In this document: in pieces, positions 7,168 through 16,037 of the stretch
Numbering within the stretch: the first letter of the stretch is position 1
Layout: each line of letters starts with the position of its first letter
Source: a virus
Length of the DNA stretch: 23,804 bases
Direction: 5' to 3' (one strand)
IMG/VR virus record: IMGVR_UViG_3300028008_000105
Location: 1-23,804 of that record
Made by a program: the position numbers and the translations under genes
The notes under the pieces: model-generated
What the model saw: the letters and a program-made list of their open reading frames with translations, nothing else
Databases searched by the model: none
What the model was told of the DNA's origin: nothing

Positions 7168-9636
7168 TTAATATTCTGCTAGTTCATCTGGCACAGCTAT
7201 GTCTCCTACGTCTCCTTCTATATCTTCTATGCTTTTATATTGCTGACTAAGTTGATGTACTATAGCCATAGATAAAGTATAGTCTTCGCTAGCACTTAGG
7301 CTAGTTAGAGTGTTGTTAAAGTCTACTGTCACTTCGAAATTAGATACTGTTAATTTTCTATATATAGTATTAGCATACAACAAAGAAACAGTAGGCGCGC
7401 TAGTTATAGAGAGTTGAACTGTTGAAAGCTCAGAACTTCCTCCTGCGTACTGCAACAACATTTGGTAATCGTTAATATCGTAAGACATCGGTAGCTTGTC
7501 TTCTGCTATTAAGTAAGCTCCAGATATATTAAACTTCACATGTGTAGTACTTGTTGTTATATTGCTATTTACATACGTAGTTTCGTTATCGTTAGAAACT
7601 AGCATTGTTTGAGAAAAATCTAAATCTTCTACGTAACCAACTTCTGTAGCTATGTCGTTTAAAAAGTTTCTAAGCGTATGCTCTATGTTGGCAGATAAAT
7701 TTAGTGTTACTATACCGGTTTGCGCGGTAGTAAATGCAAAAGTATCAAGATTGTAGATCACGCTCATGTTTGAATCTCCCCACTTTTTAATGTAAATTTC
7801 TGGATTATATATATACAGCTTTGTTCTATCGATAGCTGGTGGTGATATTGTTGTTACGTTTTGCATTTCTTCGTCTCCTGCAACTACTAAGTCTTCTGTT
7901 ATTTTTATTGTTTGACTTTTGTATATTGGTATGTCGTCAGTTGTAAAATACTTTATCTTAAAATAATAGTCTTCATTAACTATTGTAAAAGCATCGCTAA
8001 AGCTAGCTGCGTTAAATGTTGTCTTGCTTGTCAAAGCGGTTCTTTGGGCGATAGTTAGCACTATTTCTGTATCAGTCTCGTGAGCTTCAGCATGAATGTG
8101 GCTGTGATGGCCTATGCTTTGTATTTCTGCGTAAAATGGACCGTTTGCATTTGCTCTTAGCTCCGCGAATGAAACTACATTACTTGTTGATCCACCATGA
8201 AAGTCTTTTGTACAGTTCTGATCTGTAAGACTAAAACTGTTTGCTTCATTTGGCAGGTGAAAATCTACGTCATCTTCTATAACCATAGAGTAAGAATATG
8301 TATCAAAAGGATCATCTCCTTCAGACTCTTTGCTTCCATAAGGCTTGTCGGTTCCCATAGACTCTTTGTCGTAATCTAAATACTCTACGGTTTCGCTGGT
8401 TAGCGACCTAGATGTATTAGTAGTAGCCTCTATGTATACATCGCCATATCTTTTTATATCGAAAGTTATTACGTCAGGATCAGGAGTGACATCTAGATAA
8501 CCCGGAGCACTAGGATCAACAGTTGTTCCAGATTCTGGTATTATAGTAAACCTATACACCTTACCATCAATGTCTTCTGGTATTGATATTTTCTTTAAAA
8601 ATACTCCATTTTCACCAAGTGTGTATGCGTACGTTGCGGCTGCATAGTTTCCGTTTGCGTCTATTTCAGAAGGATACGTAATATTAGATCCACTTGGATA
8701 AAAAGCGTCAGCTATGGTTTCTAACGTGTTATTAAATACATACTCACCATCTGTAGAATCTACTGTAAAAGCTGGAGGGTCGTAATTGTAGTCTAACGTA
8801 CCTCTTTCTATTTTTATCCTAAACTCAGCACCACTGTCTCCATAAACTTCTAGGTTTCTTCTCATAGTATTTAAACCTAGGTTTGATATATCCATTCTGT
8901 AACCTGATATAGTGCTGCTAACGCCAGGTATATCAGCGCCAGAACCTGTAAATGTTATTAAGTCGCCTGATCTGTTGGTAGTATGCAAATTAGTCTTTAT
9001 AGTGTAAGCTACTTGCGTAAGTCTATTATTTGCGTCTAAAGTCTCTACAGATGATATGTTATAGTCTTCATCAAGAACCACGGCAGTTGAGTTAGTCACT
9101 ATTGCGGTTGGCTTGATATTTAGAAAGTCTCCGCTGGTCGCTGCTATAGTCATATTCATAACTAAAACTTCGTCGCCAGGATTGTCGTACACGTAGAAGT
9201 CATCAGTAGCTGCGGACGATGCGTAGTCATTTACATTAGAGGCCACAAATGTGCATTTTACCGGTGAGCTTGGTACAACAAAAGTGCCTTGTAATTTTAC
9301 TGGCGTAAGATAGTCTATAGTAGCTTCACCGCTAGGGTCTATGTCTAGAACAACGCTTTCGTTAAACGTGTAGGTGTCTTCGAAATCTACTGTTACTAAT
9401 ATTTTGTTGTTAGGTGTATAAGAACCGTCATTTTGAGGACCACCTGTAGTCTCCGTATCTGTAAGAGTTATACTTGCTATCTGCGGAAAGCCAGAATAAT
9501 CTCCAGTAACAAAATCTCTTGCAGCTACTACATAACCTGAATCAGGTATTATTTCTAATGTAATGCTAGCTACATCGTCTTCGCCGGACGGTACTACGAC
9601 CGTCTCTTTGTCCATGCTACAGTTAACTAATGCCAT
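7168..9636 (-). CDS. Large beta-rich tail appendage/fibre-like structural protein, 822 aa
   Basis: The protein is Thr/Ser/Asp/Val-rich with alternating strand-like patterns throughout, as in multi-domain Ig-like or beta-sandwich virion proteins. A possible first domain spans about 20-115 (an SGYVVAARDF segment, then a conserved TDT and VDF pattern). An acidic loop region lies near 405-445. Residues 510-519 hold a striking histidine cluster, HHSHIHAEAH, which could bind metal. No coiled coil, signal peptide or transmembrane segment is evident. It begins two bases after the stop of the 1516-residue tail protein and precedes small virion genes, so it is probably part of the tail or its appendages and may contact the host surface. 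No enzymatic motif was recognised. Exact role uncertain. Confidence 0.55.
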   Translation of the reverse strand: MALVNCSMDKETVVVPSGEDDVASITLEIIPDSGYVVAARDFVTGDYSGFPQIASITLTDTETTGGPQNDGSYTPNNKILVTVDFEDTYTFNESVVLDIDPSGEATIDYLTPVKLQGTFVVPSSPVKCTFVASNVNDYASSAATDDFYVYDNPGDEVLVMNMTIAATSGDFLNIKPTAIVTNSTAVVLDEDYNISSVETLDANNRLTQVAYTIKTNLHTTNRSGDLITFTGSGADIPGVSSTISGYRMDISNLGLNTMRRNLEVYGDSGAEFRIKIERGTLDYNYDPPAFTVDSTDGEYVFNNTLETIADAFYPSGSNITYPSEIDANGNYAAATYAYTLGENGVFLKKISIPEDIDGKVYRFTIIPESGTTVDPSAPGYLDVTPDPDVITFDIKRYGDVYIEATTNTSRSLTSETVEYLDYDKESMGTDKPYGSKESEGDDPFDTYSYSMVIEDDVDFHLPNEANSFSLTDQNCTKDFHGGSTSNVVSFAELRANANGPFYAEIQSIGHHSHIHAEAHETDTEIVLTIAQRTALTSKTTFNAASFSDAFTIVNEDYYFKIKYFTTDDIPIYKSQTIKITEDLVVAGDEEMQNVTTISPPAIDRTKLYIYNPEIYIKKWGDSNMSVIYNLDTFAFTTAQTGIVTLNLSANIEHTLRNFLNDIATEVGYVEDLDFSQTMLVSNDNETTYVNSNITTSTTHVKFNISGAYLIAEDKLPMSYDINDYQMLLQYAGGSSELSTVQLSITSAPTVSLLYANTIYRKLTVSNFEVTVDFNNTLTSLSASEDYTLSMAIVHQLSQQYKSIEDIEGDVGDIAVPDELAEY

Positions 9637-9638
9637 AT

Positions 9639-12600
9639 TTATTGTACTATTATTTCTATTTCTCTATCTTCTGGATCTGATATATTGTTTATATACCCTA
9701 AACCTTGAACTGAATACTCTCTTGTATCTAAATTATTGAAAGTATTATCGGTTCCTAATATATTGTAAAACCACTTACCTTCTTTATCTTTGAATGTTTT
9801 AACTTGTCCACTTTGTAAGTCAGACTCTATAGAATCTACCCACCAACCACTCTTAGCTAACCTGTTTTCAAACTTATTGTCGGTGTCAGGATTGTCAACA
9901 AATACTCTAGCTTGCGATCCTTCGTAGTTTAAAGTTTTGAATGATTTAACAGAGCCGGGTGCATCGTTGAATATAAATTTTACAGAAGAGTCATATTGAA
10001 TTCCATAGAAGTTATTTCTAACTTCATTGTCGTGCGACCATATCTCACCTTTATTAAAAGTATAGTATATATTGTTTAAAGAAATACCGCTTTCTTGTAT
10101 AAAACTTTTTCTAGTATTCCAACCGTTTACGTCTTCTTTGAACGAAACAGTATCGTTGTACTTAGACGCGTCAACAAGTTTTCCTTTGTTGTCTTTAGAG
10201 CCTACGCTACTCGATAGAGTAAGATTGTATTCATCTTTATTTTCATCATAACTACCTACGGCCTTTATGTTAGACACAGATAATTGGTCTCTAAAATAGT
10301 CTTCCATACCATACTTAGATATTGGTGTCAAGCCATTGCCAGAAAGCCTTAGTATAACACCTCTATTTTTATCTGAGAAGTATGCTCTGTTTCCATACCT
10401 AGCATATGACTCTGGATTCTTACTTATACCATAGTCTCCAGCATAAGGTTGTATTGCTCCTAACACGTTTGTACTTGATACTATATTTTTACTACCATCA
10501 GCGTTAAACAAAGCGTCTCTGTCTGCTAGAACTTTGACAACGTTGTCTTCTAAGTACACGTCTAAATCGCCTAGTCTAAATTGCATAAGCTGTATAGATC
10601 CGTACGATGGATTTATAGATTTAGTTATTTGTTCAGCTTGTATAAATTGATTTAAATTGTTTATACCCGACGTTGAGTTGTATATGCCAGAGTATATAAT
10701 ATCAGATTTTTTACGTACTTCTTTGTATTGACCTTCTATTGGTGCTGAAGCCCTAACGCCTTTCCCTAATATAGGTGCGTTGAAATCGTCTCTAATTCTA
10801 TCTGACTCAACACCATTTCCAAAAGTAAAGCAATTAGAGTATACTAATCCTTGAGAATTACCAAAAGAATCTTTACTATAAGCACCACTAGCTTCATAAT
10901 ATATATCTAGTTCAGCTACTTCAAGAGGTTCTGTTTCGAAAACTGCAGGATTTTCAGATGTAAATTCATTTGTTTCTTCTTCAAACTCTGCTACAAATTC
11001 AAGATTGGTAAACAGGCTGTCAGCTGGCATTTCGCCTCTGTTTGCGTTTGTGTCAACAAAGCCATTATCTTCCGGTGACCAATCTATAGGTTTGTCCAAT
11101 TTTAACGTAAATTGAATTACTCTTTGCGTAGGTTCTTTTCCTTTGCCCCAAGCTATATGGTAATGCTTGCAATATTTCTCTATAGTGTATATATTTTTAC
11201 TGTTTTTTGGAGCTCCGGAGAATCTAAACTTAGATCCTTTTCTCATGATTTGTCCGACAATTGGATTCATCTCTGGGCGATAGTCAGAGCTTTGGTTTAC
11301 GTCTGCAAACTTGTTGTATGCAGCCTCGGTATAGCCGCTATCGTATTCTCCCCAGCCTTGGTAAGCTATTTCTATAATATCCCACCCACTCTTAACACCA
11401 TGGCCTGGTGATACTTCTCTTGAATATCCAGAGGTGGAACCATTGTCAGACTTTATTACTTTCTTTTTTAGCCAATATTGATCGTCTATTGCGTTTGCAG
11501 ATTTAGAAAACTTTTGTTCAGCGAACTGCGTTCTATTTATAAACCAACCTAAGTTTCTATTACCTCCTTTATCAGGAGCTGCTATCACCCATTCGAATTT
11601 AGGAGGATCAGCTGGATCCGAGGTGTCTTCGTAGTTTTGAACCCTGTATTTACTCCAAAAGTCCTCTCTGTTAAAACCAAGCATGCTAGGGCCGGCTTGT
11701 ATTATTTTTTGAGAGCTTTTAACTAAAAGTTCTGAGTTTGGTATGTTTTTAGGGATTATATAACTTTCTAATACAACGTCTCTCTGCAGCTTCGCAAAGA
11801 ATCTTCCTTGGAACTCTGGCTTGGCTTTAGTTATTTTTTGAAACACCTCTATAGAAACTGTGGGATTGTCTTCGTCATAAATAGCCATCCAAGAAACGTC
11901 TTCTAAATCTAAAACTTTTTCTAAATTTAGTCTATATAGATTAAAGTTTTCGAAGTACTGAACACTAGCTATTTCATAGTTCTTTGTTTTGTTTTTATCA
12001 GAAAATATAACAATATTTAAATCGTTTAATTGATGCACTGGCATGCCTGAAGATACGCTACTACCTACGCCTCCATACGTGCTTTGCCATAAATCAGAAC
12101 GTATATCTATGAATTTATTGCCCGACAAAGGATAACCTTCTGCTGTTTTAAATATATTTTTTGTTCCACCAAGTATGCTTTGCGATAATACACCTTTAGA
12201 TACATTCTCATTTTTTATAAAATCAGGTGCTTCATTCTCTATTGCTAAAACCTTATATTTGGCTTCGTCTTTAACAAAGTTGTTAGAGTCGTGCTCTTTC
12301 TTCAATGTTAAAAATGTTTCTTCGTTAACCTTATTTCTATCAGAACTTGAAAAAGCAATCCATAAATTACCATCTTCAGCAGCGTAATATCTATCCATTG
12401 CGACATTGTAGTACGGCTGAGATGTTTCTTTTATATAGTACTTAAAAGTCTCCATACCATCTGGCATTCCAGCTGGGCTTTCTATGCGAACTCTAAAATT
12501 GTTTCTTGTAGACGAAAACCCTTTGTTCAAAGTTATAGAGCCTGTCTTGTCTGTTATAACCGGAGTTTCTCTTCCGTACTTATCTCTAAATACTACACCT

Positions 12601-14189
12601 AATTGGTATGTTCTTTGAGACTTTATAGATTTGCTAGGTCTGTCTTTTCTAGCATCGCTACCTACTACGCTTACTGCAAATTTTAAAGATATATCTTTAC
12701 CCTCGTATTTTAAGTTGTAATTTTCTAAATAATTACCAAACAACAACCTGTTACCAGATACAGATACTGCTTTGGCTTTTCTAGGCACGTTATCATACGG
12801 TCTAAGTATTTGGTTAGATGGTATTACTTTATATATAGTCTCAGACGTAATTTCAAGCTTACCAAAATATAGATCAGGATAAGTTCCTATATCGTGAAAC
12901 TCGGAGTTTGTATCTGTTGCGTCTATACTTTCAACGACATATATATTGTTAGATACAGAGTCTTTGTAAAGTATATCTACTTCCACAACTCCATACGGTA
13001 CAGATGTGGGAATAGCCCAATCAACTATCTCTAGCTTTCTTAGTTGGTTAACCATGCCTAAGTTATACCCTTTTCTATGGTCATAATTAAACTCATCACC
13101 TAAAAAAGCCACCTCGCTAAAAGGAGATATAGTAGAGTACTCACCATCTTTATATTTGTATCTATAAGCAAATCTTACGAACTTAGTTTCAAACATTGCT
13201 GGTTTTTGTATTAACTCTACTTTCCAGTTTTGTATTCCTTGCTCTATGTTTACATCTACGGCGTCTACGTTTACTTTAAAAACCTTAGGTGCTGTTGCGT
13301 ATGTCTCTAATACGGATAGTATAACTTCGGCATCGTTATCTGCATCTTGTCCTTTGTCGTCAAGCAAAGTTACTTTAAGTTTATCGCCTACTCTAAAGTC
13401 TGGAGCAGTTCCGCTAAATTCTACTTGGCTATCTACGGGGTTTGGTAGGATTTGGCTCGCAGCATCAGCAGTCCCGTCACCATCTTGGTCAGTATACTCT
13501 CCAGTAGGCACTGTCTGCCATCTACCATCTACATCAAGAAACGTAAATGAATAACCACCTGTTGCTGGTATAGTTAACGGAGCGTTAAGTCTGGCAGAAA
13601 TGGGTCCGCTTCTAGTAGTATTAGACATTCTTAAGCCGGGAGCATTTTTTGGGCCTTCTTTTATAACTGTACAGTGTTTTTCTTCAAAATTACCTCCATC
13701 TACTTGTGTATGCGTCCATAAGCCATTAGCGTACTCTCTCCAGTCTGAAACTTTTATCATTTTTGGTTCTGACCTATTGTCAGTCCAAATTAAAAAATCA
13801 TCTAGTATCTCTATGCCAGTTATCAAGTTGTCTCTATCAAACCCTAAAACCCTTCTTGTGTCTACTATAATAGGTTTAGCTTCGCCTTTAAGCTGATTAA
13901 ACTCTACTACAAGATTCTTATTGTTAGAAACGACAAACCAATATATGCACTCAGTTTCATCTCTTCTTATAGATCCTATTACTTTTGGAAAATCGCCTAA
14001 ATTAGAAACTATACTATCTGCGTATGGTAGTTTGTTGCCTAATATATTTTGCAAAGCACCAACGTCAGCACCTTCAGACGTAGACACTTGAACATTCAAT
14101 GCATCTCTATATTTACCGTTAGGCAATAGTCTCTCATCGAGGTCTTTGTTCATAGCGCCTCCGCTAAACGTTCTTTTCAATTCTGCCAT
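9639..14189 (-). CDS. Very large tail-stabilisation/muzzle-type tail protein, 1516 aa
   Basis: The N-terminus carries a conserved block, PNGKYRDALN (23-32) then SEGADVGALQN (38-48). I associate it with the P22 gp10-like tail stabilisation proteins of crAss-like and marine podoviruses, where such proteins form the distal tail tube or muzzle. The rest is beta-rich. A DxDxDGxxD calcium-loop-like motif sits at 234-242, inside an inserted region of about 190-310. A late block from about G1251 (GDYGISKNPESYARYGNRAY) resembles a propeller-like or receptor-proximal repeat. No transmembrane segment is seen. It starts two bases after the stop of the upstream connector-like gene and is the largest complete gene in the window. 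The family call rests on remembered motifs and position, so it is likely rather than proven. Confidence 0.68.
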   Translation of the reverse strand: MAELKRTFSGGAMNKDLDERLLPNGKYRDALNVQVSTSEGADVGALQNILGNKLPYADSIVSNLGDFPKVIGSIRRDETECIYWFVVSNNKNLVVEFNQLKGEAKPIIVDTRRVLGFDRDNLITGIEILDDFLIWTDNRSEPKMIKVSDWREYANGLWTHTQVDGGNFEEKHCTVIKEGPKNAPGLRMSNTTRSGPISARLNAPLTIPATGGYSFTFLDVDGRWQTVPTGEYTDQDGDGTADAASQILPNPVDSQVEFSGTAPDFRVGDKLKVTLLDDKGQDADNDAEVILSVLETYATAPKVFKVNVDAVDVNIEQGIQNWKVELIQKPAMFETKFVRFAYRYKYKDGEYSTISPFSEVAFLGDEFNYDHRKGYNLGMVNQLRKLEIVDWAIPTSVPYGVVEVDILYKDSVSNNIYVVESIDATDTNSEFHDIGTYPDLYFGKLEITSETIYKVIPSNQILRPYDNVPRKAKAVSVSGNRLLFGNYLENYNLKYEGKDISLKFAVSVVGSDARKDRPSKSIKSQRTYQLGVVFRDKYGRETPVITDKTGSITLNKGFSSTRNNFRVRIESPAGMPDGMETFKYYIKETSQPYYNVAMDRYYAAEDGNLWIAFSSSDRNKVNEETFLTLKKEHDSNNFVKDEAKYKVLAIENEAPDFIKNENVSKGVLSQSILGGTKNIFKTAEGYPLSGNKFIDIRSDLWQSTYGGVGSSVSSGMPVHQLNDLNIVIFSDKNKTKNYEIASVQYFENFNLYRLNLEKVLDLEDVSWMAIYDEDNPTVSIEVFQKITKAKPEFQGRFFAKLQRDVVLESYIIPKNIPNSELLVKSSQKIIQAGPSMLGFNREDFWSKYRVQNYEDTSDPADPPKFEWVIAAPDKGGNRNLGWFINRTQFAEQKFSKSANAIDDQYWLKKKVIKSDNGSTSGYSREVSPGHGVKSGWDIIEIAYQGWGEYDSGYTEAAYNKFADVNQSSDYRPEMNPIVGQIMRKGSKFRFSGAPKNSKNIYTIEKYCKHYHIAWGKGKEPTQRVIQFTLKLDKPIDWSPEDNGFVDTNANRGEMPADSLFTNLEFVAEFEEETNEFTSENPAVFETEPLEVAELDIYYEASGAYSKDSFGNSQGLVYSNCFTFGNGVESDRIRDDFNAPILGKGVRASAPIEGQYKEVRKKSDIIYSGIYNSTSGINNLNQFIQAEQITKSINPSYGSIQLMQFRLGDLDVYLEDNVVKVLADRDALFNADGSKNIVSSTNVLGAIQPYAGDYGISKNPESYARYGNRAYFSDKNRGVILRLSGNGLTPISKYGMEDYFRDQLSVSNIKAVGSYDENKDEYNLTLSSSVGSKDNKGKLVDASKYNDTVSFKEDVNGWNTRKSFIQESGISLNNIYYTFNKGEIWSHDNEVRNNFYGIQYDSSVKFIFNDAPGSVKSFKTLNYEGSQARVFVDNPDTDNKFENRLAKSGWWVDSIESDLQSGQVKTFKDKEGKWFYNILGTDNTFNNLDTREYSVQGLGYINNISDPEDREIEIIVQ

Positions 14190-14191
14190 AC

Positions 14192-15274
14192 TTAGTGCTT
14201 AATTATTTTAGATTTGTTTTTCATTATAAGATTTATCTCTTCTATTTTTAGATTAGATAATCTTAGTTTAGCTTGTCTTAGAGCCGCTCTTTTTTCTTTT
14301 TTGAATCTAGCTACTATATACTCGGGCGTACCTACTCTAGTGGCAAGTATTGCATGTGCTATGTACTTATATATTGCCTCTTCAGCGAACTTATGCACTC
14401 GCATCTCATCTTCAGTTCCAAGACCGTCGCTTATATATTTTATCGTTATTGTTTCGCCAACTAGATTAGATGTAAAGAAAACATAACCTCTTGAGTTGTC
14501 TATAAAAAATGATCCGTTAGATTGCGCTAGCTCTGGAGTTAATCCATATCTTCTACCTTGCGCTAAACTAGCATCTACATCAGGTCTAGTTGTGCTAGTT
14601 AAATCTTCATTAGTTGCTTGACTAGTTTTAAAATCTTGCCAAGTATCTGAGTCAAGTGCTTTTAATAAAGAGCCATCATCATCAAATATATATTCTTTAT
14701 TACTGTCTTGGAGCAAAGCGTTAGGATTACTAGTTTTTCTAGCTGGATATAGTATTTTTTCTATACCATCGTTATCTTTTATAGAAAACTGCACGTAGTT
14801 TACGTAGTCGTGTGGTAACTTAATCTTTAAAGAAGGTGGTAGTTCTAGTTCTTGTGACTTTTCAGATTTTAAAGTGTCGTAACTAAATTCTTGTATTGCT
14901 CTTTGAGCATGAAAGTTTATATCTGGTATTTTTGCTTTAGATATTATTTTACTTTCACCAACATAAGCAACTCTAAAGTTATTAGTTATGTCCCGCAAGC
15001 CTATGTATTGATAGTTACCTAGTTTATCGTCAACGTTTATTTCTCTTACTAATATCGAAGCTCCATCAGCTGGAGCAGTCGTAAATGTTAGTGTTCCTGA
15101 TAAGTAAACATAATCACCGCTGTTTACTTCAGTGTCATCTACAAAAACATCAATATCAGACTCTAGCAACGGCGCAGGGCTAAAGCCTAAAACAAAAGCT
15201 GTGGTTAATCCATCACCCGTAAATTTTTTACTATTATCGTAATACTGTTGTTGTGTTCCCTTGAATAATGCCAT
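14192..15274 (-). CDS. Tail tubular/neck protein with fibre-like N-terminal domain, 360 aa
   Basis: Residues about 11-80 show the pattern of phage fibre N-terminal domains: FTGDGLTTAFVL, then DIDVFVDDTEV, then GTLTFTTAPADGASILVRE. The remaining part contains a conserved block (FRVAYVGESKIISKAKIPDI, 100-119, then FHAQRAIQEFSYDT and LPPSLKIKLPHDYVNYV) which I associate with neck or tail-tube proteins of marine podoviruses. The C-terminus (about 295-360) is a basic helical segment rich in Lys/Arg. The gene lies between the putative head-tail connector and the giant tail protein with 2-3 base gaps, which fits a tail tube or adaptor role. The domain combination suggests a tube protein that also presents a small beta domain. 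Function is inferred. Confidence 0.55.
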   Translation of the reverse strand: MALFKGTQQQYYDNSKKFTGDGLTTAFVLGFSPAPLLESDIDVFVDDTEVNSGDYVYLSGTLTFTTAPADGASILVREINVDDKLGNYQYIGLRDITNNFRVAYVGESKIISKAKIPDINFHAQRAIQEFSYDTLKSEKSQELELPPSLKIKLPHDYVNYVQFSIKDNDGIEKILYPARKTSNPNALLQDSNKEYIFDDDGSLLKALDSDTWQDFKTSQATNEDLTSTTRPDVDASLAQGRRYGLTPELAQSNGSFFIDNSRGYVFFTSNLVGETITIKYISDGLGTEDEMRVHKFAEEAIYKYIAHAILATRVGTPEYIVARFKKEKRAALRQAKLRLSNLKIEEINLIMKNKSKIIKH

Positions 15275-15277
15275 TTC

Positions 15278-15976
15278 TTATTGTTTTTCTTGTTGAATGT
15301 TTTTAGCTTCTTCTGTTGCAGCTATTTGATACAATTGTGGATCTCGTATTACTACACCGGCAAGCGATAATATTTTTAAAACTAATTCAGTTTCTTCCGC
15401 AGCGTGCAGCTCGAAGTTTATTGATGCTGTTGGATTATATAGTGCTTCGTCATTAATCATAGTATATCCCCAGTAAACGTCCACTGGTTTTTTTATATAA
15501 TTAATATTAGTACCTATTATACCGTCGCCATACATAACTATACTGTTACTTTGTATAGTATATAGAGGCCTAGTTTTAGTAGGAGCAGTTAGCGGCGAAT
15601 TTAGATATTGCCGTAACTCACTATGGCTCATGTGTTGAGCTTCTATTGTTTGAGTAGTGTTATCTATAGATACTCTAGCAAACACAGCTCCCAGCCTATA
15701 CACTTGTAACACATCTAGATCTGCGTTAGTGGCTGGTGCATTTACTATAGAGAATTTTTCTATTTTTTCTTCGAGCATATCGACAGGATCGGCGTGTATT
15801 GTGTCATTGCCTGGTAATCTTAAAAACTGATTAAGATCATAAAAATACTGCTCGAATATATCTAACTGAGCTTGATTTGCAAGAGTGTTAAATTCCTGCG
15901 GAGTTATATAGCCTCTCTGTTCTTTATTAGCTATAGCTAAAACTCTTAGATAAACTGTATTTATATTTACTGCCAT
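15278..15976 (-). CDS. Putative head-tail connector (ring/adaptor) protein, 232 aa
   Basis: The protein begins with a helical block including KEQRGYITPQEFNTLANQAQ (about 18-37) and IFEQYFYDLNQFLR, typical of small neck proteins in crAss-like and marine podoviruses. The middle is beta-rich, with a conserved VLQVYRLGAVF stretch followed by the YLNSPLTAPT region. The C-terminal helix (about 189-232) contains EEKQQ-like charged residues. Size and position after the capsid module and before the tail tube fit a P22 gp4-like or T7 gp11-like connector; homology was not tested. A small hairpin lies in the 61-base leader between this gene and the one before it. Confidence 0.5.
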   Translation of the reverse strand: MAVNINTVYLRVLAIANKEQRGYITPQEFNTLANQAQLDIFEQYFYDLNQFLRLPGNDTIHADPVDMLEEKIEKFSIVNAPATNADLDVLQVYRLGAVFARVSIDNTTQTIEAQHMSHSELRQYLNSPLTAPTKTRPLYTIQSNSIVMYGDGIIGTNINYIKKPVDVYWGYTMINDEALYNPTASINFELHAAEETELVLKILSLAGVVIRDPQLYQIAATEEAKNIQQEKQ

Positions 15977-15996
15977 AATTTCTTTTTATATAGTTT

Positions 15997-16020
15997 GTGG
16001 CCACCTACAAAGATGACCAC
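15997..16020 (-). promoter_or_regulatory. Hairpin in the leader of the connector gene
   Basis: The coding-strand RNA has arms GUGGUCA and UGGCCAC (7 bp with one G-U pair) around a 10-base loop, 20 bases upstream of the connector ATG. No U-tract follows it, so it is not a typical terminator. It could be an RNA stability, processing or translation-control element, or chance. Confidence 0.35.
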
Positions 16021-16037
16021 ATCCTATAAGTGACTAA

